Part shown: in pieces, positions 45,812 through 57,770 of the stretch | Numbering within the stretch: the stretch's first letter is position 1 | How the letters are laid out: the number at the start of each line of letters is the position of its first letter | Translations under genes and position numbers: made by a program | Notes under the pieces: model-generated | Told to the model about the DNA's origin: nothing | Databases searched by the model: none | The model's input: only the letters and a program-made list of their open reading frames with translations | Source of the DNA: Ambrosia x helenae | Taxonomy: Eukaryota > Streptophyta > Magnoliopsida > Asterales > Asteraceae | Length of the DNA: 64,000 nt | Assembly: GCA_030844895.1 (NCBI GenBank) | Contig: CM061229.1 | Coordinates: 105,770,975 to 105,834,974 of the forward strand | Reading direction: 5' to 3'

Positions 45812-48400
45812 TTTTTAATTTATAGTCTTTAATTTTATTTAAATTTTAATAAGTGTAACAATAATAAAAGATTAATTCATGACCTTTGGTTAGTAAAAAG
45901 TTGTTACAAATCCTTGTCAAAGGTTATGACAAAGCACATATAACCGGCTAAATAACTAGCTTTTCAATGCTATTACTAATGCAAGTTATTAGTCTTAATA
46001 ACTTCAAAATAAATACCATCTTAACCTAACCCTCAAGTAGTCATATGTCTCTCTTACATATCTCAGTCTGCACACGTATCAATTCGTTAATGTGGAACAT
46101 GTTCTCTCGATTGCATTTCTGCTTAGAAGTTCTTAGACATCAAGAACTTATAAATAGTCGTCGACCGATTCCTGCTCGACGACCCATATCTCAAATCTCT
46201 TATCAAATCGAAGCATCAGGTGATAAGTTTCGTACGTTACCGCAATATATACATACTAAAATACATATGATTGTGTATCTGTTTGCATATGTTATGCGAC
46301 ATGTTCAAGTTCATTACATAGCATACACTAATATTTTGTTTTCTTGTTTGTATAATTAGAAATTATTAATGGCGACATTCAATGATCACCACTCAATGAA
46401 CTTTAAACCGGTGATATCTTAGCATATACTTATAATCATTTGATCAAGACAATAATCAGTAAAGAATATCCATAAAACTTCATCTCCCGATCAACGCCGC
46501 CGACCATATTGCGGTTTATTCACCCCAACAACAACATCCGTCTGTGAATAAAAGGTGTTCTTGTTTTATTTCAGTCTTTCAATATTTTCATGACCATGAT
46601 GTGCTAAAAAGGTGTTTTAGGCTGATTGTTGAATATTCATAGGATTTCCGAAGATAACCTCGACTCAGTTAACTATTAATCAAAATTATTCTGTATTCAT
46701 CATAATACCACTTAATTAGATATATTGCATATCAAGGACGTTTTCTATTTAAATTTTGTATCAATTCATATTTTTGTGGATCTATACGTTTACTATATAT
46801 TTCTTCAGGGCTTGAATTGATTTTTTATTTTTAATTTCACATGATTGGCATTCACATATTTTACCGAACATATTTGCAATGTTTTTTTAAGAATCATCTT
46901 GTTGTTGTTTATTTACCACTTATTATATAAAATAAAATATTGACCAAAATTAAAGTTTTAACACTATTAAGTTGTGATTTAATACAATCTAAAATTCGAA
47001 GGCTTTTAAGGGATTCATTGAGTCAACAAGAAATAATAATAATCTATGTTACCTTATTAAGGAGGAGACATGTCTAGAAAAGTAATTTTACACCAATTTT
47101 AAGATGGGATATCAAGAGACTCGTGCTTTAACATAGATATGTCATGTAAAAGTTCCCCATAATACCCGTTATTGCATTATGCACTTGTACTATAACTATA
47201 TAATCAATTTAGAGACTTATTAATGTATTTGAATTATCACATGCGAATTAATATGCCCGTACATTGATTATCATGTACTTATGTATAAATAAAATTTGAA
47301 GTATTCTATGAAAATTCTACTTTTATAAAAATGTTCATTACTATCATGTGAGTTGTTTTGAAGCTCCTCACCCTTATTTGATTTCAATTAAAAAAACAAA
47401 GTGACCGTCTAGATTAATTGCAAAATGACTATAATATAAATATAAATTCTAAAATCATTATATTATGCTAAGAAAGTTATGCTTGAATGATTGTATGAAC
47501 AAAATAAACATAAAAACATATGTAGGTTGTAAAAAAAACAAGAATTATAATTTTGATTGTTAAATCTTAAATTTACTTTCAAAAGCCGTCTCTTATGAGA
47601 ATGAGAGCGAGAAAGAGACATGCTTTATGAAATTTAGCCAAGTTAGAATGCAATACACTGCCATGTTTTTTTAGAATTGTATTTGCGCAGCGAAGCGTGT
47701 GGGCATAATACTAGTTATATATAGTGAATAAAAACCTGATTATTAGTTTGATTTTTACAAAGTGGTATTTCATCATTTAGAATTTAATGTTCTCGTAATA
47801 TATACATTTTTTGTCCTTTGTGTTGTTTTATTTTTCGGTTTATGACGATTTTCAGAGATATTTTAGTTATACCTATAGTTATTTTTAAGTAAACCACAAA
47901 ATCAAATCTTCATACATACACATCCATATACTCACACACATCTTACACACACACACAACACACAATACATTACACACATGATTTTTATTAAACGAATTAA
48001 ATGACCCATAGTTTCTAAAAATTAGTACAACAAGCTAGATAGATCAATTAAACGTATAATCTCTAGATTTACATACTTAAAAAATACTATAATTGTAGTT
48101 TTTGTCAAGTTTAAGTGAAAACAACTTATCGTTAGATATACGACTCGCCATTAAGGTATGAATTCTAGAGTTATCTATTTATAGTGTAATGTTATATTTA
48201 CAATTGTCATAGTTTATGCATTTTGAATCTAATTTTTTTGGTGATGTTTCAAAATGATTTTTATAAATATTTTCAAAATATTTGATTTAGATTAATTATA
48301 TCTTCGCGCATCTCATCGAATTATCAACTACACAATTATACTTATACTTGTAGATTGTTCACCCCACCGCATCGCGCGGGCTCCCCACTTGTAAAAACTA
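45812..48400. other. Helitron body and intergenic sequence, no gene
   Basis: Up to 47714 this is the right part of the Helitron. A 104-codon plus frame at 46045-46359 has no recognised domain. 47900-47975 is rich in CACACA repeats. At 48365-48390 a GC-rich stem (CCGCATCGCGCGGG) resembles a Helitron end but lacks a CTRR end. Confidence 0.5.
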
Positions 48401-48500
48401 AACTAAAAAACACAAGTCATCAAGAATTAAAATCTAACAATTACATTCTAGTTTATTAGTGTAAAAATGCATATTGTACAACTCCTCAATGCATATGAGG

Positions 48501-51500
48501 CTATCTACGACCCTCTTCCCTTATCATCAACTCCATTAAAAAATCATTCCAAGCATCAATGGGACCAGGCAAACACCAATGGACACAATCATTAGCCATG
48601 GTCACATTTTGCAATGGCAAATGACCATATTTGCTAGGGTGTCCGTCTGGTCTCAATTGCATAACTTGAGTCATGTCCATAAGAGTAATTTTAACCCCTT
48701 TTTTTCTTCCATCACGCTCCCCATACTTGTACTCTTGCAATTGTGTCTTGTACATTTCTAAATTAAAATCCTCCATCACACTCTCATTACTCTTGAAAGG
48801 CCTTGTTCTTACACAATCCCCCCCTTTATCCCATTGCCCCCCTTCAAAATGTGAAGGTACAAAAGATCTCAAGAAAACAATACCCTTGAAGTTCTTTAAA
48901 CTATTAATTGCTCGGAAAGCAGTCCGCCACGCCCTCCTATAGCTGAATGTGGATGAGTGATGGCGGATGCTAGTTTCCGAGCAGTAGAGACAGCCAATTA
49001 CATTACGGTCTGAGTAGAATATTGTGGGCCGGAAAAACCACTGGCCCGCTGAGATGATGACATAGTCGAAATTTTCAATTTGGGTTGTCCAAGATTCGTC
49101 GAATTCATCAAGGTAGAGTTTGAATGGTTGTGTTATGTCTTGTTGATCGGTTCTTTCGGTGTTCACTAAATAAGGTGACCAAAAAATTGAAATGGTGAAG
49201 TTGTATTCTAGGTACTCATATCGCTTGAAATTCGGATCACTTGAGTTGGAAACATCATTCGGATATGCAACCTGATCAATATTGATGAATTAGGAAATGG
49301 TAAAAACAATTCGTAAATAAATATATGTTTTAGAATATCTACGATAATTTAAGGAGTAATAGAAATAAATAATCTAAACTATTGACTATTGGTCAATAAC
49401 AGTCCCAACCACTAGCGGTCCCAACCTTTGACATATGGCCACCAATGGTCCCAGATAGTCTTATCACTAACGCCGTTAGTGGATTGCTGATGTGGTGTCC
49501 TACGTGTCATAACTTAACACACATGTCCGATGAAGTGGGTTGCTGATGTGACGCCACATCAGCATGCAACTAACGGCGTTAGTGATCAGACTAACTGTGA
49601 TCATTGGTGGCTAATATGTTGAAAGTTGGCACCACTAGTAGTTATTTTTGTAGTTGTGACTGTTATTGACCAATAGTCAATAGTTGAGATTATTTATTTC
49701 CATTACTCCGTAATTTAATAAATAATCACATGCGTGGATGTAACAAGATTTTTTTATATAGTAAACATGTGGTATTTTCTTTTTGTGTTATTTGCTTATA
49801 TGACGATTAGGTAATACAGATTCATATAATTATTTCAAAGAGTGACATGTAGGTTGTTAATGGTTGGTGTGAAACCGCCCAAACCAATTATCCATTTTGA
49901 ATTCACTGTTTATGAATTTAAAATCATATCAAGCAGTTTGCTTTACGGTTCATACTTGAAACCAGTCAGAGAAAACATAACTGGACCATAGGATTTTGGC
50001 CGATGTAAGTATTTATGTTTTACTTGGCGAACCGAAACCGGTGAACCGTCCCAAGCGGAACTGGTACCTAACCGGTTTCGCCAGGGCCGTCTCCGAAAAC
50101 GTCAAAAAAAATTTGGGCCTTGGGCGAAAAAGAATTTGGGCCTAAAATTTTGTAAAGAGGAATGAATTATAAAAAAATTTGAGTATAGTGCTAGAGCCAA
50201 GGATTGAATTTGAGACCTCTACATTAAATTAACATGGTTTTTCCAACTCCACTAACAAGATTTTAATGTATAAAACACAAATATATATCCTAAATATAGA
50301 ATTTAATATATTTTTTTGAAAGGTTTAGATCAATGGAAATCCTTATACAACTCTAACCTATTGGTCCCAAGTTCAAATCCCTACCCACGCACCGGTGTCC
50401 TCCTTGCCTAAGCTCAAACTGTTACGGGGAATTTTTTTGTGGTGTACATGGATCGAACCTGTGACCTCCCCCCAGGATGGGAACCCCTAAAGGAAAACCC
50501 ACCCTATCTCAAACCAGCTGAGCTGGATGTTCGGGCCCATTTAAGGGTCGGGCCCGGAGCCGGTGACCACCCGGCTCACCCTCCCAGCCAGCCATGGGTT
50601 TCGCCTGAAACAGGTACCAAAATCTTTAACCAAAACCGACGCTAAAACTAGCCAAACTGAATAGGAATCGAAACACAAACCAGTATCGCTGAAAACAGTT
50701 TGGACCCGAAAGGAAACCAAAACTATTTGATTATACTCATTCATTTACATTTATTCGTTTATATCAGTTCATGTTCTTTTATTTATGTTTATTAGTTAAA
50801 AGTAAAAAGTTTGTAGCTTTTCATTTTCCTTCTAAACTTTTATTTCTCCCTAAACATTAATTAAATCCTAAACAATTTTCATCCTAACTTTATTTCCTCC
50901 CTAAACACTAACTATTACCATTCTTGCATTGCTAAACCCTAATAGTTAATGTTGACAATGTTTTTTAGTTATGTACTTTGTCAGATAGTTAATGTTAACA
51001 ATGTTTTTTTAGACTTTTCAAAAAAAACATTTTGTTTTAGTTTTCGTTTGTGTTCAAAACACATGTTCATGAACTGTTCGCAAACTAAATTTACTTAACA
51101 AATAAACACGAACATAAAATTTTGTTCGTTAGTGTGTTTATGAGCGGTTCATTTGTCCAAAAACCTTAACAAACAAACATGAACAAAATTGTTATTTTGC
51201 CAAACCTTAAACCTAAAGAGAATTACCTTTCTCGTAACCGTTTTCAAACCAAATTCCAAGTTAAGTTTATTGTTTTAAACTAAATTTAAATCATCATATT
51301 ACTTTAAGCATTAGTTGTTTTAGTTAAAAATTATTCTTTCTATCAATTCTCTTAGGAGATGACCTTACGTACTTTCTATTACCACATTTTAACTTGTATT
51401 TTTTATTAGACCACGACATCTACTTCAAAAAAAAAAAAAAAAAAAAAAAAACTTACTTATACGACCTCTTATACAGTCTATAGAAAAGGATGACAACCGT

Positions 51501-52496
51501 ATATTGTATCTTACAAGGAAAGTACAACTGGTATGCTACATCATACAGGCCCATATAGTTTTTAAACAGAAAATCATTCAAATTAATGAGATGGATTCAC
51601 CATTAATTGGTATGCTGCATCTTATATGGCATATAATTTTTTTTTAAAACAAAAAATAATTCCAATTAATGAGATGGATTCACCATTAACCTTGTTTTCA
51701 AAACTTACTTAATATTATTCCTTTCCAAAAGTAATGTCAGTAACATCTTGAATTTTTTTTATCTATATTTGTATTTTAATTTACTGCCTTAAATTCACAT
51801 ATACACACACAAACACAATAAAAAACGATATATACACATATAGAAGTAGTGAAAAGACAAACATACCCTTGATAATAGGCAAATAAGAGATTGCATATGA
51901 TTTCTTGCTACAGAATCACCTACAAATGCAATAGACTTCCCTTTCACCATCTCCATAAACTCAACCGGATCAAACACAGGCAATTCACAACCATTAGGCT
52001 TCCATCTCCATTTTAAGAAACCTCTATCGGGCCGCCCGAATTTTAAACAATTTTGATGCTCTTGTATAGCCCAACATGTCTCATTTGTGTAATAACTTCC
52101 CTTTGGACTCTCAACCCATTCCCCCGAAAACAAGTCACAAGACTTGTTACTACCACCACCCGACCGCCTCATAACCACCTCCTGCCGCCCCCTCTTCATG
52201 GCTTCTTTCTTATTAGGTGGCATTGGCACCACAACCTTTTGATCATTTTCCTTTTCAAGGGTGATGGGTAGGAGATGGCTGCGGTAGAGAGGGTGGTGGT
52301 GGATGGTTTGGACATGTACGCGATCGTTCGAATAAGAAGCTAGTAAAGTTGGTTGTTTAAGAATGTAAGGGTAGTAGATAGGGAGAATGGTTAGGATGAG
52401 TGATAGGGCTATAAGATGGACTAATATCTTTGAGTATATGGTTGATCTTCTTGTTAAGATATGAGGTTTACCTTCACTAATGGTATGAAGCTTCAT
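48501..52496 (-). CDS. TBL: Trichome birefringence-like (TBL) O-acetyltransferase, gene 2
   Basis: Two exons: 52496-51867 (210 codons) and 49271-48501 (256 codons plus TAG), joined AGG|GTATGT ... ATCAG|GTTGCA in phase 0 (Leu-Ser-Arg|Val-Ala-Tyr-Pro), the same position as in gene 1; 466 residues in all. Features: basic N-tail, membrane anchor at about 24-43, variable stem with KKEAMKRGRQE, TBL domain (CDLFSGEWVES, CWAIQEHQNC), GDS at 193-195, and DCVHWCLPGPIDAW near the C-terminus with Asp438 and His441, completing the expected Ser-His-Asp set. Exon 2 reads open well upstream of its first Met (49166), through YNFTISIFWSPYLV, which fixes the acceptor. Acetylated polymer unknown. Confidence 0.92.
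49346..49717. mobile_element. Foldback MITE in TBL gene 2 intron, about 372 bp
   Basis: Two arms of about 150 bp are near-perfect reverse complements: the left has AAGGAGTAATAGAAATAAAT and TGACTATTGGTCAATAACAG, the right has their complements. The centre holds CACTAACGCCGTTAGTG on one side and its partner on the other. The transcript of the gene would carry a long hairpin here. No coding sequence. Confidence 0.88.
50082..50596. mobile_element. Non-autonomous hAT element in TBL gene 2 intron, 515 bp
   Basis: An exact 8-bp duplication GGTTTCGC lies at 50074-50081 and 50597-50604. The left end CAGGGCCGTCTCCG resembles the ends of other hATs here; the right end (CCAGCCATG) is poorly conserved. 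Inside are two tRNA-like B-box stretches (AAGTTCAAATCCC near 50370 on plus and one on minus at 50189-50225). Confidence 0.7.
51529..51690. repeat. 79-bp tandem duplication in intron
   Basis: Two units starting at 51529 and 51608 share TGGTATGCT.CATC and AATTAATGAGATGGATTCAC; the middle is diverged. Confidence 0.85.
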
Positions 52497-52608
52497 GGAT
52501 GGTTTATGATTATGGTGTTACAAAGGATTCAATGAAAAAAGAATGGTTTATTTCATACGCATGTTGCGTTTTCTTCATTAACAAAGTTGATGGTTATCTC
52601 TTGCTTTG

Positions 52609-52616
52609 TATTTATA
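52609..52616 (-). promoter_or_regulatory. TATA box of TBL gene 2
   Basis: The minus strand reads CTATAAATAC, 113 bp upstream of the ATG at 52496. Transcription would start near 52580, giving a 5' UTR of roughly 85 nt. A fragment resembling a CACTA end lies a further 57 bp upstream. Confidence 0.7.
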
Positions 52617-52762
52617 GCAAACTAAATGTATTTGGCCAATTTAATTTTTAGCCCTTGTGCTTTTAATTTTTCCACTACAAGAAAAACTTGGTCTATAACA
52701 TGAAAACAAGTGGTGAAAGTATAAGTGGAAGGCTTGCATGAGGTACATGTAATTATGATTAG

Positions 52763-53396
52763 CCGTGCCGGCCCTGAAAATTCAGGTGCCCGTGCCGAGC
52801 TATAAAAATTGTGTCCTTTAGCTTTAGCTTTAGGCCTTAACGAAATAAATAATATAAACTATTTTTTAAGCTACGATTAAAGTAATATTAAATTCTCTCA
52901 CTTATGTTGTAGTCTAACGGTAAAGGGAACAAACCCTTTTGGGAGAGGTTGGAAGTTCGAATCCCACAAAGTGCGAAAATATAAATGGGAAAAGTTTGGC
53001 AATTAAAAAAAATGTTTCATAACAAAAATAAAAGTTAAAAAGGAAGTTAAAACCAACCGGTAAAAAGCAAAAACAACTAAGTGTTAATCCTCTTCATTTC
53101 ATTTTCTTTATCCTCTCTAGTCCTACACTCATTAATAAACCTGCAAATTTTTTTTCTCAAACCATTTCATTTTCTTCTTTAATTCTTAACCTCTCTCAAC
53201 ATTTGTTACTTTCTGTTTTATATAAACTACCCTTCACTTTGATTAATACTTACAATTATGGGCTCAAACATACAAAAGTCCATCTAATTAAGGACATCAC
53301 TATTAAGAAAACATGGATTGTCGGAGGGTCACTGTGCCCCCAAGAAATTAGGCCCGGGTTGGGAGTCCTTCCCGCACCCCTTAAGGGCCGACCCTG
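52763..53396. mobile_element. Non-autonomous hAT element upstream of TBL gene 2, 634 bp
   Basis: An exact 8-bp duplication ATGATTAG flanks it at 52755-52762 and 53397-53404. The ends CCGTGCCGGCCCTGA and AAGGGCCGACCCTG form a slightly decayed inverted repeat of the CAGGGCCGGCCC type. A tRNA-like stretch at 52910-52972 has an A-box-like TAGTCTAACGG and the B-box GGAAGTTCGAATCCC. Confidence 0.85.
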
Positions 53397-53404
53397 ATGA
53401 TTAG

Positions 53405-54611
53405 GGGTGTCAACGATTTTTGTTCATCTTATATTAATAAAAATTATGGGGTTAAAGCTAACTACGGTTTTGAACAATGCCAAAACAAACTGGTGGGGTG
53501 CAAAACGATTTGGTTAATAGATTAACCCTTTTAATTTAAAATCATTAGTTTGCACATTTACATATGTCAGGAATGAAAAAAAATAATATGTATGAAAGGT
53601 AAACAACCAGTTTCAAGTTTCAAATTGTGAAATGAATCGATGCACCCAGTTTTTCAAATCGTGAAATATCAAAAAGTTCATAAAATCATTAGTTTGCACA
53701 TTTACATATGTGTAGGTGTTTTGGGAAAACTTAAGGGGCTAAAGTGATAAAAAGTTTTAAATAAATGTCACAATCGTAGGTTTTCTAAAGTTCATAAAAG
53801 TCAAATGCCGATCATTATAAGCTGTTTTTGACATGTGTAGACTTTAGTTACATTGTTTTTGACACACTCTACCCTTAGACTTTTTCTTTTCATATTCCTT
53901 GCTTTAAAAACTATGTGAACTTGGTGGTAATCGAACATGTCACCTATCGGTCTACTAATCCAAGCAGTTTAAAACTCGAATGACGTAATAACAAAGTTAA
54001 AAATAAAATATAAACAACTAAGTTTAAAATCTACAAATCAACTAGTGAATGAGCAAATGATATTTTAGATAGAGAAAATGAAATCCGGTTTAGTTTCTCG
54101 GTCCGAAAGTTAGATTATACAATACAAACGAACTCAATCGCAACAAATGTGTAGGCGGTTCCTGATCCGAAAAACTTATCGCACCTCGAAACTATAAGTG
54201 GTATAAAAAGAAACATATGTAAGATTGGGGGTGGGAATGCAAATGGAATAGAATAGAATTGGTAATAACTAACTTGTCACGCAAAGGCCAAAGCTAGCAC
54301 TTACTTTTTGCTTCTATAAGGAACAACACACTCCCTTTTTGCTAAATATTTAATTTTTTATGTTGCTATAAAATATTACTATTTTAGAAAAATAATAATA
54401 ATAATTAAAACCAGATAATTTAAAATTTTGTATTTTTATTTTTCCATTTTAGGCCTCGTAGCCCACGAAAAAGATTTGTTAACGCATGTGTCTTTTGAGT
54501 CTTTCTTTCTAATGGAATAATGGACATGTTCGTGAGAGATGGGCCATTCCGCCACAAGGCCCAACAAATGTGTATTTGTTTCACTTTTGAGTTTTTACAT
54601 ATGCCCTCATC
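53405..54611. other. Intergenic, no gene
   Basis: A 30-bp sequence (AAAATCATTAGTTTGCAC...) occurs at 53538 and again at 53683. At 53925-53975 the minus strand has a tRNA-like B-box (TGTTCGATTACC). No coding frame is recognisable. Confidence 0.5.
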
Positions 54612-54619
54612 CGCACATT

Positions 54620-55048
54620 TAGAGGTGCAGACTTAGGTTATTTTTATAACCAAAACCGGTTTGGATGTTAACCGATTCCTTAGTCAAACGGTTTCGGTTT
54701 AAAATCGTTTGGTTCCATGCCGGTTTGGTCGACCACAAATCAGTTTTTTACCCGGTTTTAGTTTGGTTTCGGTTTCGGTTCCATTCTTGTTCATATACGC
54801 ACTTTTTTAAATCATATAAATTAAATAAAATTTGAAAAGACAATTGAATATTTATAAAAAAAAAATTAAACAAAGTTTTATTTGTGTTTATGGCCAAAAA
54901 TGTTTTTTATTTCTTAAACCGGTTTCTGTTCGGTTTCGGTTTTGGATTTTTCTTAGTACCGGTTTCAGGTGAAACCTGTTTTGACCGGTTTTGGTTACGG
55001 TCGGTTTTACTGGTTTCGGTTCCCGAACCGGTTTTTTGTGCACCTATA
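54620..55048. mobile_element. hAT-type MITE, 429 bp
   Basis: Ends TAGAGGTGCAG and GTGCACCTATA are inverted repeats. The 8-bp flanks CGCACATT (54612-54619) and CGCACATC (55049-55056) agree in 7 of 8. The interior is full of CCGGTTT/AAACCGG words, so the arms can pair. A 64-codon frame at 54884 is an artefact of these repeats. Confidence 0.8.
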
Positions 55049-55312
55049 CGCACATCCGGTCGTTCCATCAAAATATGATCACATCTATCCTTTTAGGCCA
55101 TCGTTGAGAATACTTGATTAATAGACCCAAGGAGAGTAAAAAGAAATGAGCCGACCCAAGTCTTTAACTTAAGTCTACATGAACTCGTACTCGTAAATCT
55201 ACTGTGAATTAATAATTAGGGTGTAGTGAACTTGGATTTTGTAAAGTGTGAACAACTATACTATATGCATCATTAACTTAAGTCTAGAATTTACAAAATT
55301 AGAAATGAAAAC

Positions 55313-56147
55313 ATCATTGTAAACAAACCAAACGTTCAGCAAACAGTTCGTGAAATATTCGGCCAGAAGTTCGTTTTTGTCCATTCGTTTAATAAATGAA
55401 CGAGCAAAAACAAGAAATTTTGTTCATTTAGTTAAACAAATGAACATGAACAGATGTCGCGTTCGTTCATTTATGTTCGTGAACGTTCGGTAACGTGTTC
55501 GTTTATGTTTGTTTGTGTCCGATAATGCATTAGGGTTTTTAACTTTTTAATTTAAGTACTTCAAATTTCTCAGTGGTAGATTATTTAATATATATTAGTG
55601 TATCACATATTAGTATTACTTTAACTATTTTAGTTAACTATTATTTTGGGTGTATTACACGAGGATGTCAAGTTTCATATGATAATTTTGTGTTTTTACG
55701 AGACATTATGTAATCAAGAGTATGTCAAGTATATTTGGGTAATTAGCCGGGTTAGTATATCTTGGGTAGACAATGTCAGTGATAAAATTTTCGGAATTTA
55801 ATATGTGTTAGTTTGTCCTTGGTTTTGTTCATTAATACATGCTTGTGTTCGTTTATGTTATTGGTGTTCGTTTACGTTATTGGTGTTTGTTTGTGCTCAC
55901 TTTAGTCCGACACCTAAATTTAATTAATAAAGACAAATGAACACGGACACATTCATTTCCATAACAAACGAACACGAACAAAAACCTTGTTCATGAACAG
56001 TTTGTGAACACGTTATTTCCTTAACAAACACGAACAAAAAATCTCGTTCGGTAAGTGTTCATAAACAGTTCATGAACATATTATTTCCTTAACAACTGAA
56101 TATGAACAAGGCCCTCTTCGTGTTCGTTTGGTTCGTTTACAGCCCTA
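55313..56147. mobile_element. hAT-like element of GTTCGT/ACGAAC repeats, ends decayed
   Basis: The right end GGTTCGTTTACAGCCCTA matches, as reverse complement, a decayed left end (TTGTAAACAAACCAAACG), and both arms are rich in GAACACGAAC/GTTCGTGTTC words. No clean target duplication was found. A related fragment lies in the gene 2 intron (50735-51190). Confidence 0.55.
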
Positions 56148-56191
56148 ATCACATATTCATCTAGGGTGAGCGCAACAAGTCAGACTTGACA

Positions 56192-56786
56192 TCTTCTATA
56201 ATATATAAATGAAAGCCAATGAGGGACACATGGCATCTTATGGGGGCTTCCTTTAATTTTTTCCCGCTCATTTAAATGGGTCATGGATACTCCATCTATT
56301 ATTAAATTATTTTTTCTTTATCATGTGCATGGCACATGCACTTTCTCCCATAATTTTTAAATGTTAATAACTTTTTTAAACTACATTTTTTTTGAAAAAA
56401 AAAATTACACCAAATTAACAAGCGTTTTATTATCTTTCCAACGAGTACCATAATGTTATACAAAGAACGAAAAAAACGAGCGTTTTATTACTAATGGGTC
56501 TACTCTGCTCAATGGGTCTACTCTGAAACAAACTTCTGATGACAACATCTGTTGAATGCAAACCACTGCTGTTATCGGAAGTTTGTTTCATCCTCTGTTG
56601 CTTGCTTCATCCGTAGATAATCATCAGCTGATTCATTCATCAATGGTTACCAATTCATTAGTGGTTTCCATTCAGCTGTTTTATTTATCAGTGGTTACTA
56701 AAGGCAGAAGCACAACCACCAATTAATAGATTTTCAACTTTAGTTGAATTTAGTGTTCCCGTGTTTTTACACGGGATTTCACCTAG
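56192..56786 (+). mobile_element. Non-autonomous Helitron, 595 bp
   Basis: The 5' end TCTTCTATAATATATAAATG follows an A at 56191. The 3' end has a perfect hairpin CCCGTGTTTTTACACGGG (56758-56775) and, 8 bp on, CTAG at 56783-56786 followed by T. No coding sequence. Confidence 0.88.
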
Positions 56787-57272
56787 TAATAAGATAAAGG
56801 ACAAAAATCAATACTAACACTATTATGAGTTTAGTTTCTTCAACACCGAAAATCAGATAAAATGAGATATGCAAATTTAAGAATTTGAAAACCATTAAAA
56901 AAATAACATCCAAATTAGTTATTAGATGAGTAGTTTGAGTCATTGTGATAATATCAATGAGTTTATATAAAAAAGAAAACACTCAGCCATGATGGTTCTA
57001 TGTGATTTTGATGAATGTGACAAAAGAAGATTTAAGAATGAACTCTTCAACTACATTGATAATTGAAAGCTTATAAAAGTTTTTTTTTTTTAATGTAGTC
57101 TTATAAGATTGATTGTTCAAACAAAGAAACACATTGCATTTACATTGGTGTATCATTTATTGAAATTATTACTAACTTTATATGCCACAACAAGTCTTAA
57201 GAAATGTTTTTTTTAAGTGAAGCACGTGAAGTCTCATTTGCATAATAGGACGATGATAAATAATTTACACAG

Positions 57273-57493
57273 TGTTCCAGAGTTTCATTAAAGGATGAAA
57301 GAGAAAGGATTGGGAAGAAAGTGGGGAAAAAATGTGTTCCAGAGTTTTTTGTAGGAGGGAAAGAGAGAGAATGAGAGGGATAATAAAGAGGTTTTTAGGG
57401 TGATTTTCAATCTTTCCAATTTGGAAGGAACCGAAGAGAATGAAAGAGGAGGGAGATTCTTTCTCTTCCATCCTTTAATGAAACTCTGGAACA
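57273..57493. mobile_element. TIR MITE, 221 bp
   Basis: Inverted ends of about 34 bp with one or two mismatches: left TGTTCCAGAGTTTCATTAAA, right the complement ending CTCTGGAACA. The inner part GTGTTCCAGAGTTTT is repeated at 57333. Flanks do not show a clear duplication, so the superfamily is open. Confidence 0.8.
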
Positions 57494-57583
57494 GAGTGTT
57501 AGAGATAGTTGTATTTGTTATATCCAAAAACAGTTGCTAAATTATTGATAGATGGGTTTTGCAATGGTATTTAATGTGTTTAA

Positions 57584-57768
57584 GGGGTTGTTTGGTATGA
57601 TTTGTCTGACTAAGTGCTGAATCATTAAGAGGGTCTGAATGGTTCAGCACCACTTATTAGCTGAATGGTTAAAAGCTTAATGGAACCATTTAGATATTTT
57701 TTAGTTGAAATAAACACTCTTAATGTTGAATAATTTAGAGCTGAATTAATAGGCTAACAAACACCCTC
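57584..57768. mobile_element. Tourist-like (PIF/Harbinger) MITE, 185 bp
   Basis: Ends GGGGTTGTTTGG and CAAACACCCTC, with the 3-bp duplication TAA on the left (57581-57583). On the right the TAA was split by the solo LTR at 57771 and reappears at 60558-60560. Internally TCAGCAC/GCTGAA words form further pairs. Confidence 0.7.
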
Positions 57769-57770
57769 TA

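Larger units (their letters stand above)
41147..47714 (+). mobile_element. Probable Helitron, 6.6 kb, carrying a LINE
   Basis: The 5' end TCTATACTATAAGCATGAGG follows an A at 41146. The 3' end has a GC stem (TTGCGCAGCGAAGCG, 47683-47697), then CTAG at 47711-47714 and T. Between them sits a LINE (41674-45811); without it the element would be about 2.4 kb. Sequence right after the LINE (45845-45900) resembles 41335-41400, showing the LINE entered a repeat of this family. No Rep/helicase frame is seen. That the two ends belong to one insertion is inferred. Confidence 0.55.
49272..51866 (-). other. Intron of TBL gene 2 (2595 bp), transposon-rich
   Basis: Donor GTATGT and acceptor GATCAG. It contains a foldback MITE (49346-49717), a hAT element (50082-50596), sequence with GTTCGT/ACGAAC words at 50735-51190 akin to 55313-56147, an A-run at 51427-51450 and a 79-bp tandem duplication (51529-51690). 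Confidence 0.85.

Noticed and set aside
48360..48395. Helitron 3' end
   Set aside because: The GC-rich stem is suggestive, but the end reads CTTG instead of CTRR and no 5' end could be paired with it.
52673..52710. CACTA transposon upstream of TBL gene 2
   Set aside because: The sequence CACTACAAGAAAAACTTGG is a good CACTA end, but no partner end was found nearby; at most a solo fragment.
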